Assembly: GCA_902494375.1 (NCBI GenBank)
Contig: CABUTL010000068.1
Span: forward strand, 1-6,998
DNA from: an uncultured Collinsella sp.
Lineage (GTDB): Bacteria; Actinomycetota; Coriobacteriia; Coriobacteriales; Coriobacteriaceae
Direction of reading: 5' to 3'
DNA: 6,998 nucleotides
The notes under the pieces were generated by a model. It had not been told where the DNA came from and did no database searches. It saw only the letters and a program-made list of their open reading frames with translations. Positions within the stretch are counted from its first letter, which is position 1; each line of letters starts with the position of its first letter. Made by a program: the position numbers and the translations under genes. Below are positions 1-6,551 of this stretch, one piece after another.

Positions 1-2664
1 CGCCGTCTGGCGCTCGCCGGCCGCGCGGAATCCGCAGCCGTACGCACCGCCCTTCACGCGGATCTCGTTCCACAGGTAGTCGTAGGAGAGCGCGTTGGCA
101 GCCACGGCCCAGGCGCCCGTCACGTCGATGCCCAGGCGACGCGGATCGCACGCGCTTGCCGCAAAGCAGATGTCGCTGGGGATGACGAAAGCCTCGTGAC
201 GGTCGCGCGGCTCCGGCACCACGAGCGTGTCGCTGGCAGCGCCGTCGCCCGCGCCAAGCCTCAGGTTGCCCGCGGCATCCCAGTACGCGTCAAAGTCTTC
301 ATCGCTGCCGGTGAAGCTCGCCATGCAGCCATCGGCCACAAAGATGCGGTCTGCCAGCGCGGCAAGCTTGGCGCGCAGACCGTCCAGGCGCTCGTCAAAG
401 TGCTCGAGCAGATCGCGCAGGAACAGGTAGAAGTCCACGCCCGAAAGCTGCTCGCGCACCACGGCCGAAGGTGAGCTGTAGCTCATCGCGCGACCGAGCG
501 CCGCCGAGTGTCCGTTGTTGATAAAGCCCTGCTCAAGCCCAATGCGAATCTGTGTGAGCACGTCGCGAACGCGGTCGGCGTCGGCATCGAGCAACAGCGT
601 GCTCGACCACACCTCGCGCGGCAGGCTCGCCAGTGCGTCGATCTTTTCGGACAGGGCGCCGGCGCTCACCAGCAGATAGGGGCGCACGCCGTCCACGTCG
701 GGCTGGGTCATGACTTCGGTCGTAAAGCTCAAAAAGCCGAGCTTGCCGGCGAGCAAGTTGTCGAGTTCCTCGGCCGAGTGCTCGCGCGTGGGCAGCTGCT
801 TGAGCAGGCGGCAGAGCAGTGTCACATAGGGCAGGTCCTCAAACGCGACGCAGCTCAGGTCGAAATACTGCATGGCGTAGGCCAGACGGTTGGTGGGGAT
901 GCCGTGGCGCAGGCAGGGGATGGGTGCGGTCGTGTCCACGATCAGCGGCTGCTCGGGGTGCGCCTCGCCAATGTCGGACACGCGCAGGCGCGGCAGCGTG
1001 GCCTTGGCCTCGGGCGTGTCTTCGGCCTCCTGCGCGGCACGCAGCGCGGCCGTGCGCTCGACCACGTCGGCCAGCTCGGCATCGGTCATGGCATCGCGCT
1101 TGGCTGCTAGCTCGGCGGCCTCGGCACCCTCCGAACCCTCGGCGGCGTCCACCGGCACCAGCTCGACCAGTGCCATGTGATCGTTCTGCAGCACCAGCTC
1201 GCGCAGCAGGTCCTCAAAATAGCTGCCGTCCAGCTCGCCACGCAGCTCCTCGTACACCGGGCCGTACTTGAGCGCCAACGTCGCGGCGTCGTCATCGTAG
1301 AGCCAGGTGCTCAGCGCGTCGCACGCAATGGCCACGCCATCGGCGATACCGTAGTCGCGCTGGCGCAGATCGTATTCGTTGCTGCTGATGATGGCTTCCA
1401 GGCGCTCGCGCGGAACGCCGTGCTCGCACAGGTCGCGGCAGGCGTCCTGGAACACGCGACGCAGCTCGCGCGCCACGCCGGGCTGAGCGTTTTGCAGCAT
1501 GATGAGCTCGTAGGGCTGCAGGCTCTCGGCCGCGGTGTAGCTCACCACGTTGCCGCCCAGGCCGGCGGCCAGAATGGCCTTCTTAACCGGCGCTTCGTTG
1601 GAGCCTAGTAGCGCCTCGAACAGGATATCCGCCGCGATCGTGCGCTTGCGGTCGAGCGCGCTGCCCAGCACAAGGCCCAGGCCCACCAGGGCGTTCTCGG
1701 GCGTGGTGGCCATCTCGACGCGCTTATACTCGCAGGTCACGGGCGCCTGCACGCCCAGCGGATTGGGTGCCAGCGTGGACGGGTCCTCGCCGGCGGCGAC
1801 GGCAGCGTCCATGCGGCGGCTCGCGGCGCTCGGCTGCGACAGATAGCGCTCGTCCAAAAAGGCCAGCGCGCGGTCCACGTCCAGGTCGCCGTAGAGCGTG
1901 ATGTAGGAGTTGGAAGGATTGTAGTGGCGCGCGTGCGTGTCCAGGAACTGCTCGTAGGTGAGCGCGGGAATCGCGCGCGGGTCGCCGCCACTCTCGTGCG
2001 CATAGGCGGTGTCGGGATAGAGCGCGGCGTTGACGGCGTCGTCCAGCACGCTCATGGGGTCGGACAGCGCGCCCTTCATCTCGTTGAACACCACGCCGTT
2101 ATAGCGCAGCGTGCCCTCGCGCAGGCTTGCGGAGCTGCCACCGTCATCGCGGTCCTCGTCCTCCGGCAGGTCCAGCTCGTAGTGCCAGCCCTCCTGCTGA
2201 AAAATGGTGGGTTTGGTATAGATGGCCGGGTTGAACACCGCGTCCAGATACACGTCCATCAGGTTGTACAGATCCTGCTCGTTGGTGGTGGCAACGGGGT
2301 AGATGGTCTTGTCGGGGTAGGTCATGGCGTTGAGGAACGTCTGCATGGAGCTCTTGATCAGGTCGACAAATGGCTCCTTGACGGGAAACTTGGCCGATCC
2401 GCACAGCACCGAGTGCTCAAGAATATGGAACACGCCGGTGGAATCGGCCGGCGGCGTCTTAAAGCCAATGGCGAAGGCCTTGTTTTCGTCGTCGCACGCC
2501 AGGTACAGCAGGCGAGCGCCCGAGGCGGTGTGGCGCAGCACGTAAGCGTCCGAGTCGAGCTCGGGCACGGTCTCGCAGCGCTCGACGGCAAAACCGTGAC
2601 AGATGGTACCGGGCACCAGCAGTGCGGCAGCAGCGGCGCGCGGGTCGGTTGAGGTGGTGGACAT
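1..2664 (-). CDS. Presequence protease-type M16C zinc metallopeptidase (partial, C-terminus beyond window)
   Basis: Cytosolic zinc peptidase of the M16C (PreP/insulinase) family, which encloses and degrades unstructured peptides. The minus-strand frame starting at 2664 stays open to the left edge, giving 888 residues; the family is usually about 970. The inverted zinc motif HILEH is at residues 80-84 (H80, H84 ligands, E83 catalytic), followed by a typical LCGS. The third ligand is E195 in YNGVVFNEMKGA. At the far end, DYLWNEIRVKGGAYG carries R869 and Y875, spaced as the substrate-binding Arg/Tyr pair of PreP. Both half-sites of the clamshell are therefore present and the frame looks intact. 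An acidic insertion (about 167-184) lengthens the HxxEH-to-Glu spacing to 115 residues, against about 100 in plant and human PreP. The ATG is preceded by AAAGGAGA with 7 nt spacing. No signal peptide is seen. The gene is divergent from the Schlafen-type gene. Family assignment is firm; the natural substrate is unknown. Confidence 0.95.
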   Translation of the reverse strand, partial: MSTTSTDPRAAAAALLVPGTICHGFAVERCETVPELDSDAYVLRHTASGARLLYLACDDENKAFAIGFKTPPADSTGVFHILEHSVLCGSAKFPVKEPFVDLIKSSMQTFLNAMTYPDKTIYPVATTNEQDLYNLMDVYLDAVFNPAIYTKPTIFQQEGWHYELDLPEDEDRDDGGSSASLREGTLRYNGVVFNEMKGALSDPMSVLDDAVNAALYPDTAYAHESGGDPRAIPALTYEQFLDTHARHYNPSNSYITLYGDLDVDRALAFLDERYLSQPSAASRRMDAAVAAGEDPSTLAPNPLGVQAPVTCEYKRVEMATTPENALVGLGLVLGSALDRKRTIAADILFEALLGSNEAPVKKAILAAGLGGNVVSYTAAESLQPYELIMLQNAQPGVARELRRVFQDACRDLCEHGVPRERLEAIISSNEYDLRQRDYGIADGVAIACDALSTWLYDDDAATLALKYGPVYEELRGELDGSYFEDLLRELVLQNDHMALVELVPVDAAEGSEGAEAAELAAKRDAMTDAELADVVERTAALRAAQEAEDTPEAKATLPRLRVSDIGEAHPEQPLIVDTTAPIPCLRHGIPTNRLAYAMQYFDLSCVAFEDLPYVTLLCRLLKQLPTREHSAEELDNLLAGKLGFLSFTTEVMTQPDVDGVRPYLLVSAGALSEKIDALASLPREVWSSTLLLDADADRVRDVLTQIRIGLEQGFINNGHSAALGRAMSYSSPSAVVREQLSGVDFYLFLRDLLEHFDERLDGLRAKLAALADRIFVADGCMASFTGSDEDFDAYWDAAGNLRLGAGDGAASDTLVVPEPRDRHEAFVIPSDICFAASACDPRRLGIDVTGAWAVAANALSYDYLWNEIRVKGGAYGCGFRAAGERQTA

Positions 2665-2671
2665 ATGCAGT

Positions 2672-2677
2672 CTCCTT
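2672..2677 (-). promoter_or_regulatory. Ribosome binding site of the PreP-type gene
   Basis: On the minus strand an AAAGGAGA stretch ends 7 nt before the ATG at 2664. It fixes this start rather than any downstream ATG. The ATG lies inside a CATATG. Confidence 0.8.
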
Positions 2678-2680
2678 TGA

Positions 2681-2696
2681 CGCCCCAGCGGGGGCG
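2681..2696 (-). other. GC hairpin in the 5' leader, directly upstream of the PreP Shine-Dalgarno
   Basis: CGCCCC (2681-2686) and GGGGCG (2691-2696) form a perfect 6-bp all-G/C stem with a 4-nt loop. In the minus-strand transcript the stem ends only about 3-4 nt before the AAAGGAGA ribosome binding site. It is placed so that it could affect ribosome access or mRNA stability. No U-tract follows, so it does not read as a terminator. A regulatory role is inference. Confidence 0.5.
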
Positions 2697-2716
2697 AATC
2701 GAGTCGAATCCCCGAG

Positions 2717-2732
2717 AGTATACCCATATGGG
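2717..2732 (-). promoter_or_regulatory. Candidate -10 box with adjacent 10-bp palindrome for the PreP-type gene
   Basis: On the minus strand TATACT (2722-2717) is a good -10 hexamer, about 53 nt upstream of the ATG. Immediately upstream of it lies the perfect palindrome CCCATATGGG (2723-2732), a possible operator in the spacer. No convincing -35 hexamer is found 16-18 nt away. The promoter is therefore tentative and could depend on an activator. Confidence 0.3.
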
Positions 2733-2801
2733 GCCGCGGCTCTGCGGCGAACTGAAGACGATGCTGGCGGATTGGGCAAAGGCCCCGCGTGACCGCCGCG
2801 C

Positions 2802-2924
2802 GAGCGTGGAAACTTGGACGCCTATCGAATGAGAGTGGATTTTCGGACGGAATCAGCCTCAAAACGCCCAAAAACCGTCCAAATATCCACCCTCATTTTC
2901 CGACCGTCCAAAATCCACGCTCAT
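2802..2924. repeat. Four-armed nested inverted repeat element
   Basis: Four copies of a motif of about 20 bp, core GAGnGTGGATTTTnGGACGG, are arranged symmetrically. Two lie in plus orientation (2802-2820, degenerate; 2828-2850) and two in reverse (2875-2897; 2904-2924). The inner pair matches at 20 of 23 positions around a 24-bp centre. The outer pair shares GAGCGTGGA and TGGACG with one indel. Both pairs centre near 2862, so the unit is a palindrome inside a palindrome. The layout resembles REP/BIME-type or MITE-like intergenic elements. It has no reading frame and no clear target-site duplication. Genome-wide repetition is expected but cannot be seen from one window. Confidence 0.75.
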
Positions 2925-2937
2925 CCGCCGCCCACAC

Positions 2938-2973
2938 ATCTCTCATATCTCATTCGTCTCTAATATGAGAGAT
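2938..2973. promoter_or_regulatory. Perfect 11-bp dyad, candidate operator for the Schlafen-type gene
   Basis: ATCTCTCATAT (2938-2948) and ATATGAGAGAT (2963-2973) are perfect reverse complements separated by 14 bp. TAATAT (2961-2966), a possible -10 hexamer, overlaps the right arm. The dyad lies about 95 bp upstream of the ATG at 3069. The protein encoded there ends in a winged helix, so autoregulation is a reasonable inference. No good -35 partner was found. Confidence 0.45.
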
Positions 2974-3006
2974 AACAGAAAGATGAGAGATAATTACAAG
3001 AGATAA
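2968..3006 (+). repeat. Three iterated AGAGATAA sites
   Basis: AGAGATAA occurs at 2968-2975, 2986-2993 and 2999-3006. The first two are preceded by ATG, giving ATGAGAGATAA. The first copy overlaps the right arm of the 11-bp dyad. A related GAGAGACG follows at 3009-3016, and CGTCTC inside the dyad spacer (2955-2960) is its inverse. Such clustering in a promoter region suggests iterated protein-binding sites. Confidence 0.45.
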
Positions 3007-3055
3007 CTGAGAGACGAAGGAAATTTATTCGCGGCATTCTCCGCAGAACCGAGCG

Positions 3056-3061
3056 AAAGGA
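3056..3061 (+). promoter_or_regulatory. Ribosome binding site of the Schlafen-type gene
   Basis: AAAGGA ends 7 nt before the ATG at 3069. An in-frame GTG at 3063 is only 1 nt from it and too close, so the ATG is preferred and the protein has 488 rather than 490 residues. Confidence 0.7.
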
Positions 3062-3068
3062 CGTGCAG

Positions 3069-4535
3069 ATGAACGAAAACGAACTGACCGGTCTGCTCGA
3101 GTCTTTAAGGCGCATGGGCTCGGACGATTTTAACGTCGAGGTCAAGGAGAGCGCCACGACGCTTTCCCGCGACGTATGGGAAACGGTCAGCGCTTTCGCA
3201 AACACCGCCGGCGGCATCATCGTACTCGGAGTGAGCGAGCGCGCGGGTTTTGTCCCAGTTGCAAACTTTGAGACCGAGAAAGTGCTCAACCAATTCGTGG
3301 CGGGCATGGGCGATGCGGGCGGTCGCGGAAAGCTGGCCAATCCGCCCAAATACGCGATCGAGCGAGTGGAGCTTCAGGGCGTCATCGTTCTCGTCATTAC
3401 GATTGAGGAGCTCGACCCGTCGAGCAAGCCTTGCTATGTCATAGAGCGGGGCGCTCAAGGTGGCAGCTACAAACGCATCGATGACAAAGATGTCCCGCTT
3501 TCGTCGACCGAGGTTTTGGCACTGCCGTCATATGAGCGGACGAGTCCTAGCGATCGCGATGCGGTGCCCGGCACGAGTGTGGGCGATCTCGACGAGTCGC
3601 TGGTCGACCGCACGATAGAGCGTGCCTATTCGTTGACGCCTCGAGCGATGCGCGGTGCGGCGGACAAGAAGACAAAGATGGAGCGTCTGAATTTCCTCGA
3701 CTTCCAGGGCAATGTTACCAAGGCCGGCCTCCTTGCCGCGGGCGTTTACCCTCAGCAGTTCTATCCCAAGCTCTTCATTGACGTGGCTGTCCATGCGGGA
3801 ACTCAGAAGGGCATGGCGGGGTCGCTGAGGTTCATGGACCGCACAATCTGTGAGGGAACGTTGGGCGAGATGATCTCGGATGCCGTCGCAGCCGTCGCCA
3901 AGAATTTGCGGCGAACCTCGACCGTCCAAGGCGTCTCGCGTGTCGACTCGCTTGAGATTCCCGAGGAGGTTCTGCGCGAGGCAATCGCCAATGCCGTAAT
4001 CCATCGAGAATACGGGGATCGGTTCTGTGGACAATCGATCGCCGTCGACGTCTTTGACGATCGTGTCGAGGTGACGAATCCTGGCGGCCTTTACGGGGGA
4101 AAGACTCGCGAGAACTTGTTTGACGGCAGCTCCCGATGCCGTAACGCGACGCTTGTGAAGCTCATATCGATTGTCCCGCTGCCGGATGGCGCAGGTTCGC
4201 CGGCTGAGGGCAATGGCTCGGGCATCCCGATGATGATCGATGCCATGCGCGCGCATGGTCTGGCCGATCCCCTGTTCTGCCCGGGATTCGATCGGTTCAA
4301 GGTCGTACTTTACCGTTCAAAGATCGAGCCGGTCGATCATGGCGGGGGCTTAATTGTGACGGCACTCAAACACTGCGGCGAGCTGGGGACGCGCGAGCTG
4401 GCAGAGCACACAGGGCTCACAATTTCCCAGGTTAGGTCGCGCGTCAACGCGCTCATTGCTCAAGGCGAGCTTGAGCCCACGGCGCCGGCGACGAGCCGCA
4501 ACCGCAAGTATCGACTGTCGGAGCGCGTGGGATAG
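3069..4535 (+). CDS. Schlafen AlbA_2 / ATPase / winged-helix protein (COG2865-type)
   Basis: A 488-residue protein with three recognisable parts. Residues about 8-140 form a Schlafen AlbA_2 domain, seen in NVEVKES (22-28), SAFANTAGG (41-49) and VLGVSE (52-57). Residues about 298-400 match the C-terminal ATPase-like domain (HATPase_c_4): LREAIANAVIHREY (302-315), with N308 in the N-box position, then FDDRVEVTNPGG (329-340) and the glycine-rich GNGSGIPMM (381-389). Residues about 425-488 form a winged helix with TRELAEHTGLTISQVRSRVN. The family is annotated as predicted ATP-binding transcriptional regulators, and related AlbA_2 proteins also occur in defence loci; biochemical function is poorly known. 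It appears monocistronic, is divergent from PreP and convergent with the next gene. Upstream dyads suggest self-regulation. Length and motifs look intact. Family is confident, role is open. Confidence 0.9.
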   Translation: MNENELTGLLESLRRMGSDDFNVEVKESATTLSRDVWETVSAFANTAGGIIVLGVSERAGFVPVANFETEKVLNQFVAGMGDAGGRGKLANPPKYAIERVELQGVIVLVITIEELDPSSKPCYVIERGAQGGSYKRIDDKDVPLSSTEVLALPSYERTSPSDRDAVPGTSVGDLDESLVDRTIERAYSLTPRAMRGAADKKTKMERLNFLDFQGNVTKAGLLAAGVYPQQFYPKLFIDVAVHAGTQKGMAGSLRFMDRTICEGTLGEMISDAVAAVAKNLRRTSTVQGVSRVDSLEIPEEVLREAIANAVIHREYGDRFCGQSIAVDVFDDRVEVTNPGGLYGGKTRENLFDGSSRCRNATLVKLISIVPLPDGAGSPAEGNGSGIPMMIDAMRAHGLADPLFCPGFDRFKVVLYRSKIEPVDHGGGLIVTALKHCGELGTRELAEHTGLTISQVRSRVNALIAQGELEPTAPATSRNRKYRLSERVG

Positions 4536-4540
4536 ATGCG

Positions 4541-4589
4541 TTAGTGGACGAGGCGACCCAATAATCGACCCTCGATTGACGTCCATTAA
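4541..4589. other. Nested hairpin between convergent genes
   Basis: An outer stem pairs TTAGTGGACG (4541-4550) with CGTCCATTAA (4580-4589): ten pairs including one G-T. An inner perfect stem pairs AATCGA (4563-4568) with TCGATT (4572-4577) around a CCC loop. It starts 5 bases after the Schlafen-type stop and lies about 46 bases from the stop of the opposing gene. The position suits a bidirectional terminator, but no T-tract follows on either strand, so a classical intrinsic terminator is not supported. It may be an mRNA 3'-end stabiliser or a protein site. Confidence 0.5.
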
Positions 4590-4635
4590 GGTAAAGCGGT
4601 TGTTGCCCAGTCGATGGTAATGCTAAAGACTCGGC

Positions 4636-5127
4636 TTACGCCGGCATGGCCCCGAACCCGTCTATCAAGAACAGCCTAAGAACCAGCTTGATGACATTTC
4701 CCGGTTTGACTTCAGCCGTGCCAAAGACGCTGCGCTCGGCGAGCTCGCTGCAGTATGCATAGATGTCGCGGATAAGGTCCGCGCCCGAAAGCGTAAACAT
4801 GTAGCCTGCGTCCGAAAGCGCATTGGGCGCGGCGGGCAACTTGGCCATGTGGCAGAACGTTTGCAGGTCGGGCGCCATAACATTCTGGTAGTCGAGGTGG
4901 CCGCTGGCATCCTGTTCGGCAAGCTCCAATTGGCGCACAAAATCCAGCGCCGCCGCTAACACAAAGCTCGGTGTAGGCGCATTGACGTCCTGAGTGGTCG
5001 CCACAAGCCTGCCCGCCGCCTGCGTGACAAGCCAAGCGACCTCGCGCTGGCAACGCACGGCCTTGCGCGTAACCGGCCTGATGGACGAAGAAGAAACGCT
5101 TCCCTTAGGCGGATTCGAAACAGCCAC
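4636..5127 (-). CDS. Hypothetical protein, 163 residues
   Basis: I do not recognise this family. The GTG start at 5127 is supported by GGGAGGT (5138-5132) with 4 nt spacing; the stop is TAA at 4638-4636. The N-terminal ~20 residues are Ser/Pro/Lys-rich and look disordered. The rest reads as mainly helical, with hydrophobic stretches such as FVLAAALDFVRQLELAEQ and, near the C-terminus, GNVIKLVLRLFLIDGFG. There is no signal peptide, convincing transmembrane segment, cysteine cluster or catalytic motif. Other frames over this stretch lack a comparable start signal. It is convergent with the Schlafen-type gene and divergent from the HNH nuclease gene (215 bp between starts). It could be a small regulatory or partner protein, but nothing visible assigns a function. 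Confidence 0.7.
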   Translation of the reverse strand: MAVSNPPKGSVSSSSIRPVTRKAVRCQREVAWLVTQAAGRLVATTQDVNAPTPSFVLAAALDFVRQLELAEQDASGHLDYQNVMAPDLQTFCHMAKLPAAPNALSDAGYMFTLSGADLIRDIYAYCSELAERSVFGTAEVKPGNVIKLVLRLFLIDGFGAMPA

Positions 5128-5131
5128 AAGA

Positions 5132-5138
5132 ACCTCCC
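5132..5138 (-). promoter_or_regulatory. Ribosome binding site deciding a GTG start
   Basis: GGGAGGT on the minus strand lies 4 nt upstream of GTG at 5127. No ATG in frame has a comparable signal, so the GTG is chosen. Confidence 0.65.
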
Positions 5139-5184
5139 ATGAACGAACCGGCCCAACAAGCCCGGATGAAACACGTGCTACATC

Positions 5185-5190
5185 AGTATA
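5185..5190 (-). promoter_or_regulatory. Candidate -10 box of the 163-residue protein gene
   Basis: TATACT on the minus strand, preceded by TG, lies about 58 nt upstream of the GTG start. A weak TTGTAC sits 19 nt further upstream (5215-5210), wider than the usual spacing. Tentative. Confidence 0.3.
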
Positions 5191-5266
5191 CAGGGGAGTG
5201 GGGCAGCGGGGTACAAGCGCGCCAGCGGCAAACCGAGAGCATCAACGATGTGCCGATCGCGGAATG

Positions 5267-5301
5267 AGATCTCGTAATAATTGACTCTCGGCCATATTAT
5301 T
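5267..5301. promoter_or_regulatory. AT-rich promoter-like segment ahead of the HNH nuclease gene
   Basis: A short AT-rich island in a GC-rich spacer. It contains the palindrome GAGATCTC (5267-5274), the inverted pair AATAAT (5276-5281) / ATTATT (5296-5301), TTGACT (5281-5286), and TATTAT (5295-5300), a plausible -10 about 42 nt before the ATG at 5343. TTGACT and TATTAT are only 8 bp apart and so are not a promoter pair. A start of transcription here is likely, but exact boxes are not resolved. Confidence 0.35.
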
Positions 5302-5342
5302 GAGGGGCATGACTCGCGTTCGTATGGTTGTAGGTGCTGGCG

Positions 5343-6425
5343 ATGAACGACATTGACCTTGCTGTTCCGTTGATGGATGGACCAAGCTATGACCGTGCCT
5401 GCAGTCTCGTGCCTTCCGAATACGTTGAGGCATGGGAGTGGTTTCTGGGTGAGGAACAGCGCGGCGGCGTTTGGACCAGCCTTCCGCACCACACCAAGGA
5501 AGATAGCCCTCAGTATCAGTATCGTTTGAGAATTGGCTCGGACTTCTTTCCCGTAACGCGGGATTCAGGGATCTTCTGGCCGGGCCAGGATCGGGTGAAG
5601 CAAGATCCCAATAAGATCTTTGCGCTTTCGGTCCATAACTCTAAAAAGAGCTTCTACACCGATGTGCCTCCGCTCTATTTGGACGATGGTACGTGGGTCA
5701 TTAAGTACTCGGTTCAAGCGCCGGGTACCGTTGGTTTTCGAGACCAGAATTACAACCGTAAAATGCTCAACTGCATGGAATGTGGCGTTCCAGTCGGAGT
5801 CATATTTGCAACCGAGGTAGGCTACAAGGTGCTCGGCCTTGCGTTTGTTGAGCGGTTCGAGCCCGAAAACGGATGGTTTGTTCTGCACGGTCCTGTTCAT
5901 AAAGGCGGACCGGACCCTCGTTTTGCACCCGACATGAGTTATCTGAAGCACATGCCCGTCGATATTGAGTTTACCGGACAGGGTACGACCGACGACGAAA
6001 AGGTCCGCTATGCGTTAAGGCGCGAGCGATTGGGGCAGCAATGGTTCCGCAAACAGCTCGTTGCCGCCTATGATGGCCGTTGCGCGGTGTCGGACTGCGG
6101 CGTCAGCGAAGCTCTGGAGGCTGCACATATCGAGAATTACTCGGGACCCAAATCGCAGGTTGCCAGCAACGGCATTCTGCTTCGGCGCGATCTTCATTCC
6201 CTATTTGATGCTCACCTGATTTCGTTTGAGCCTGTTTGCGGCGAATATCGGCTGTGCGGATCGTACCTGCTGGATAAGACCGACTACGTTTCCTTTGCGG
6301 GTGCGACGCTAAGGCAGCCGAATGAACGTCAGTGGCGACCCAATACGGTGTTTCTTGAGGCCCATCGCATTGAGTTCGATCGCTCGGAAAAGAAGCGTGA
6401 AAAGGCGGGGCTTCTGCCGTATTAG
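5343..6425 (+). CDS. HNH endonuclease with N-terminal SRA/PUA-like domain, probable modification-dependent restriction enzyme
   Basis: A 360-residue, two-domain protein. The C-terminal part is an HNH nuclease: AAYDGRCAVSDCG with C247 and C252, AAHIENY with H262 as likely general base, then SNGILLRRDLHSLFD with N276 and H285 as metal-site residues. The N-terminal ~200 residues read as a mixed beta domain: YRLRI (60-64), DDGTWVIKYSV (114-124), and NRKMLNCMECGVPVGVI (138-154) followed by VLGLAFVERF. This arrangement resembles predicted restriction endonucleases (COG3440-like, ScoMcrA-like) in which an SRA/PUA-type domain reads modified or phosphorothioated DNA; the SRA call is weaker than the HNH call. 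ATG 5343 follows AGGTG (5332-5336) at 6 nt; an in-frame GTG at 5334 overlaps that site, and TAG at 5331 bars longer starts. No methyltransferase gene adjoins, as expected of a type IV system. Sampled GC is about 50%, below the PreP gene, suggesting transfer. Confidence 0.85.
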   Translation: MNDIDLAVPLMDGPSYDRACSLVPSEYVEAWEWFLGEEQRGGVWTSLPHHTKEDSPQYQYRLRIGSDFFPVTRDSGIFWPGQDRVKQDPNKIFALSVHNSKKSFYTDVPPLYLDDGTWVIKYSVQAPGTVGFRDQNYNRKMLNCMECGVPVGVIFATEVGYKVLGLAFVERFEPENGWFVLHGPVHKGGPDPRFAPDMSYLKHMPVDIEFTGQGTTDDEKVRYALRRERLGQQWFRKQLVAAYDGRCAVSDCGVSEALEAAHIENYSGPKSQVASNGILLRRDLHSLFDAHLISFEPVCGEYRLCGSYLLDKTDYVSFAGATLRQPNERQWRPNTVFLEAHRIEFDRSEKKREKAGLLPY

Positions 6426-6551
6426 CGTATTTGTTTGGCTTTGGCATTCTTTGACAATCGTGTTGTTTGATCGGATCGCGTGGCGATGCAATATCGCGCC
6501 CACCCGCCGGTGCATGCTCTTCCTGATTTGTATAGCGAGAGGGGAGCGTGT

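Larger units (their letters stand above)
2665..3068. other. Gene-free intergenic region between divergent genes
   Basis: About 400 bases separate the divergent PreP-type and Schlafen-type genes. From left to right they contain the PreP leader (hairpin, candidate -10, CCCATATGGG), about 65 bases without clear signals, a four-armed nested inverted repeat (2802-2924), and an AT-rich segment with an 11-bp dyad and repeated AGAGATAA (2938-3016) leading to the next ribosome binding site. No open frame here has a ribosome binding site and family-like sequence, so no small gene is called. Confidence 0.75.

Noticed and set aside
508..1110. Plus-strand open frame of 200 codons opposite the PreP gene
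   Set aside because: Same reason: a shadow of the M16C reading frame, rich in Ala/Gln/His/Gly and without motifs.
1924..2652. Plus-strand open frame of 242 codons opposite the PreP gene
   Set aside because: It lies wholly antisense to a confidently identified gene. It arises from high-GC codon bias, has low-complexity Val/Gly/Gln/His-rich sequence and no family features.
2802..3016. CRISPR array
   Set aside because: The repeats are in mixed orientation with irregular spacing and no unique spacers of uniform length; there are no cas genes.
3528..4256. Minus-strand open frame of 242 codons opposite the Schlafen-type gene
   Set aside because: Antisense to a gene with clear AlbA_2 and ATPase motifs, Arg/His-rich, and no ribosome binding site or family resemblance.
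6451..6456. Perfect TTGACA as -35 box for the zinc-ribbon gene
   Set aside because: No -10-like hexamer occurs 15-19 bp downstream, so a promoter cannot be supported.
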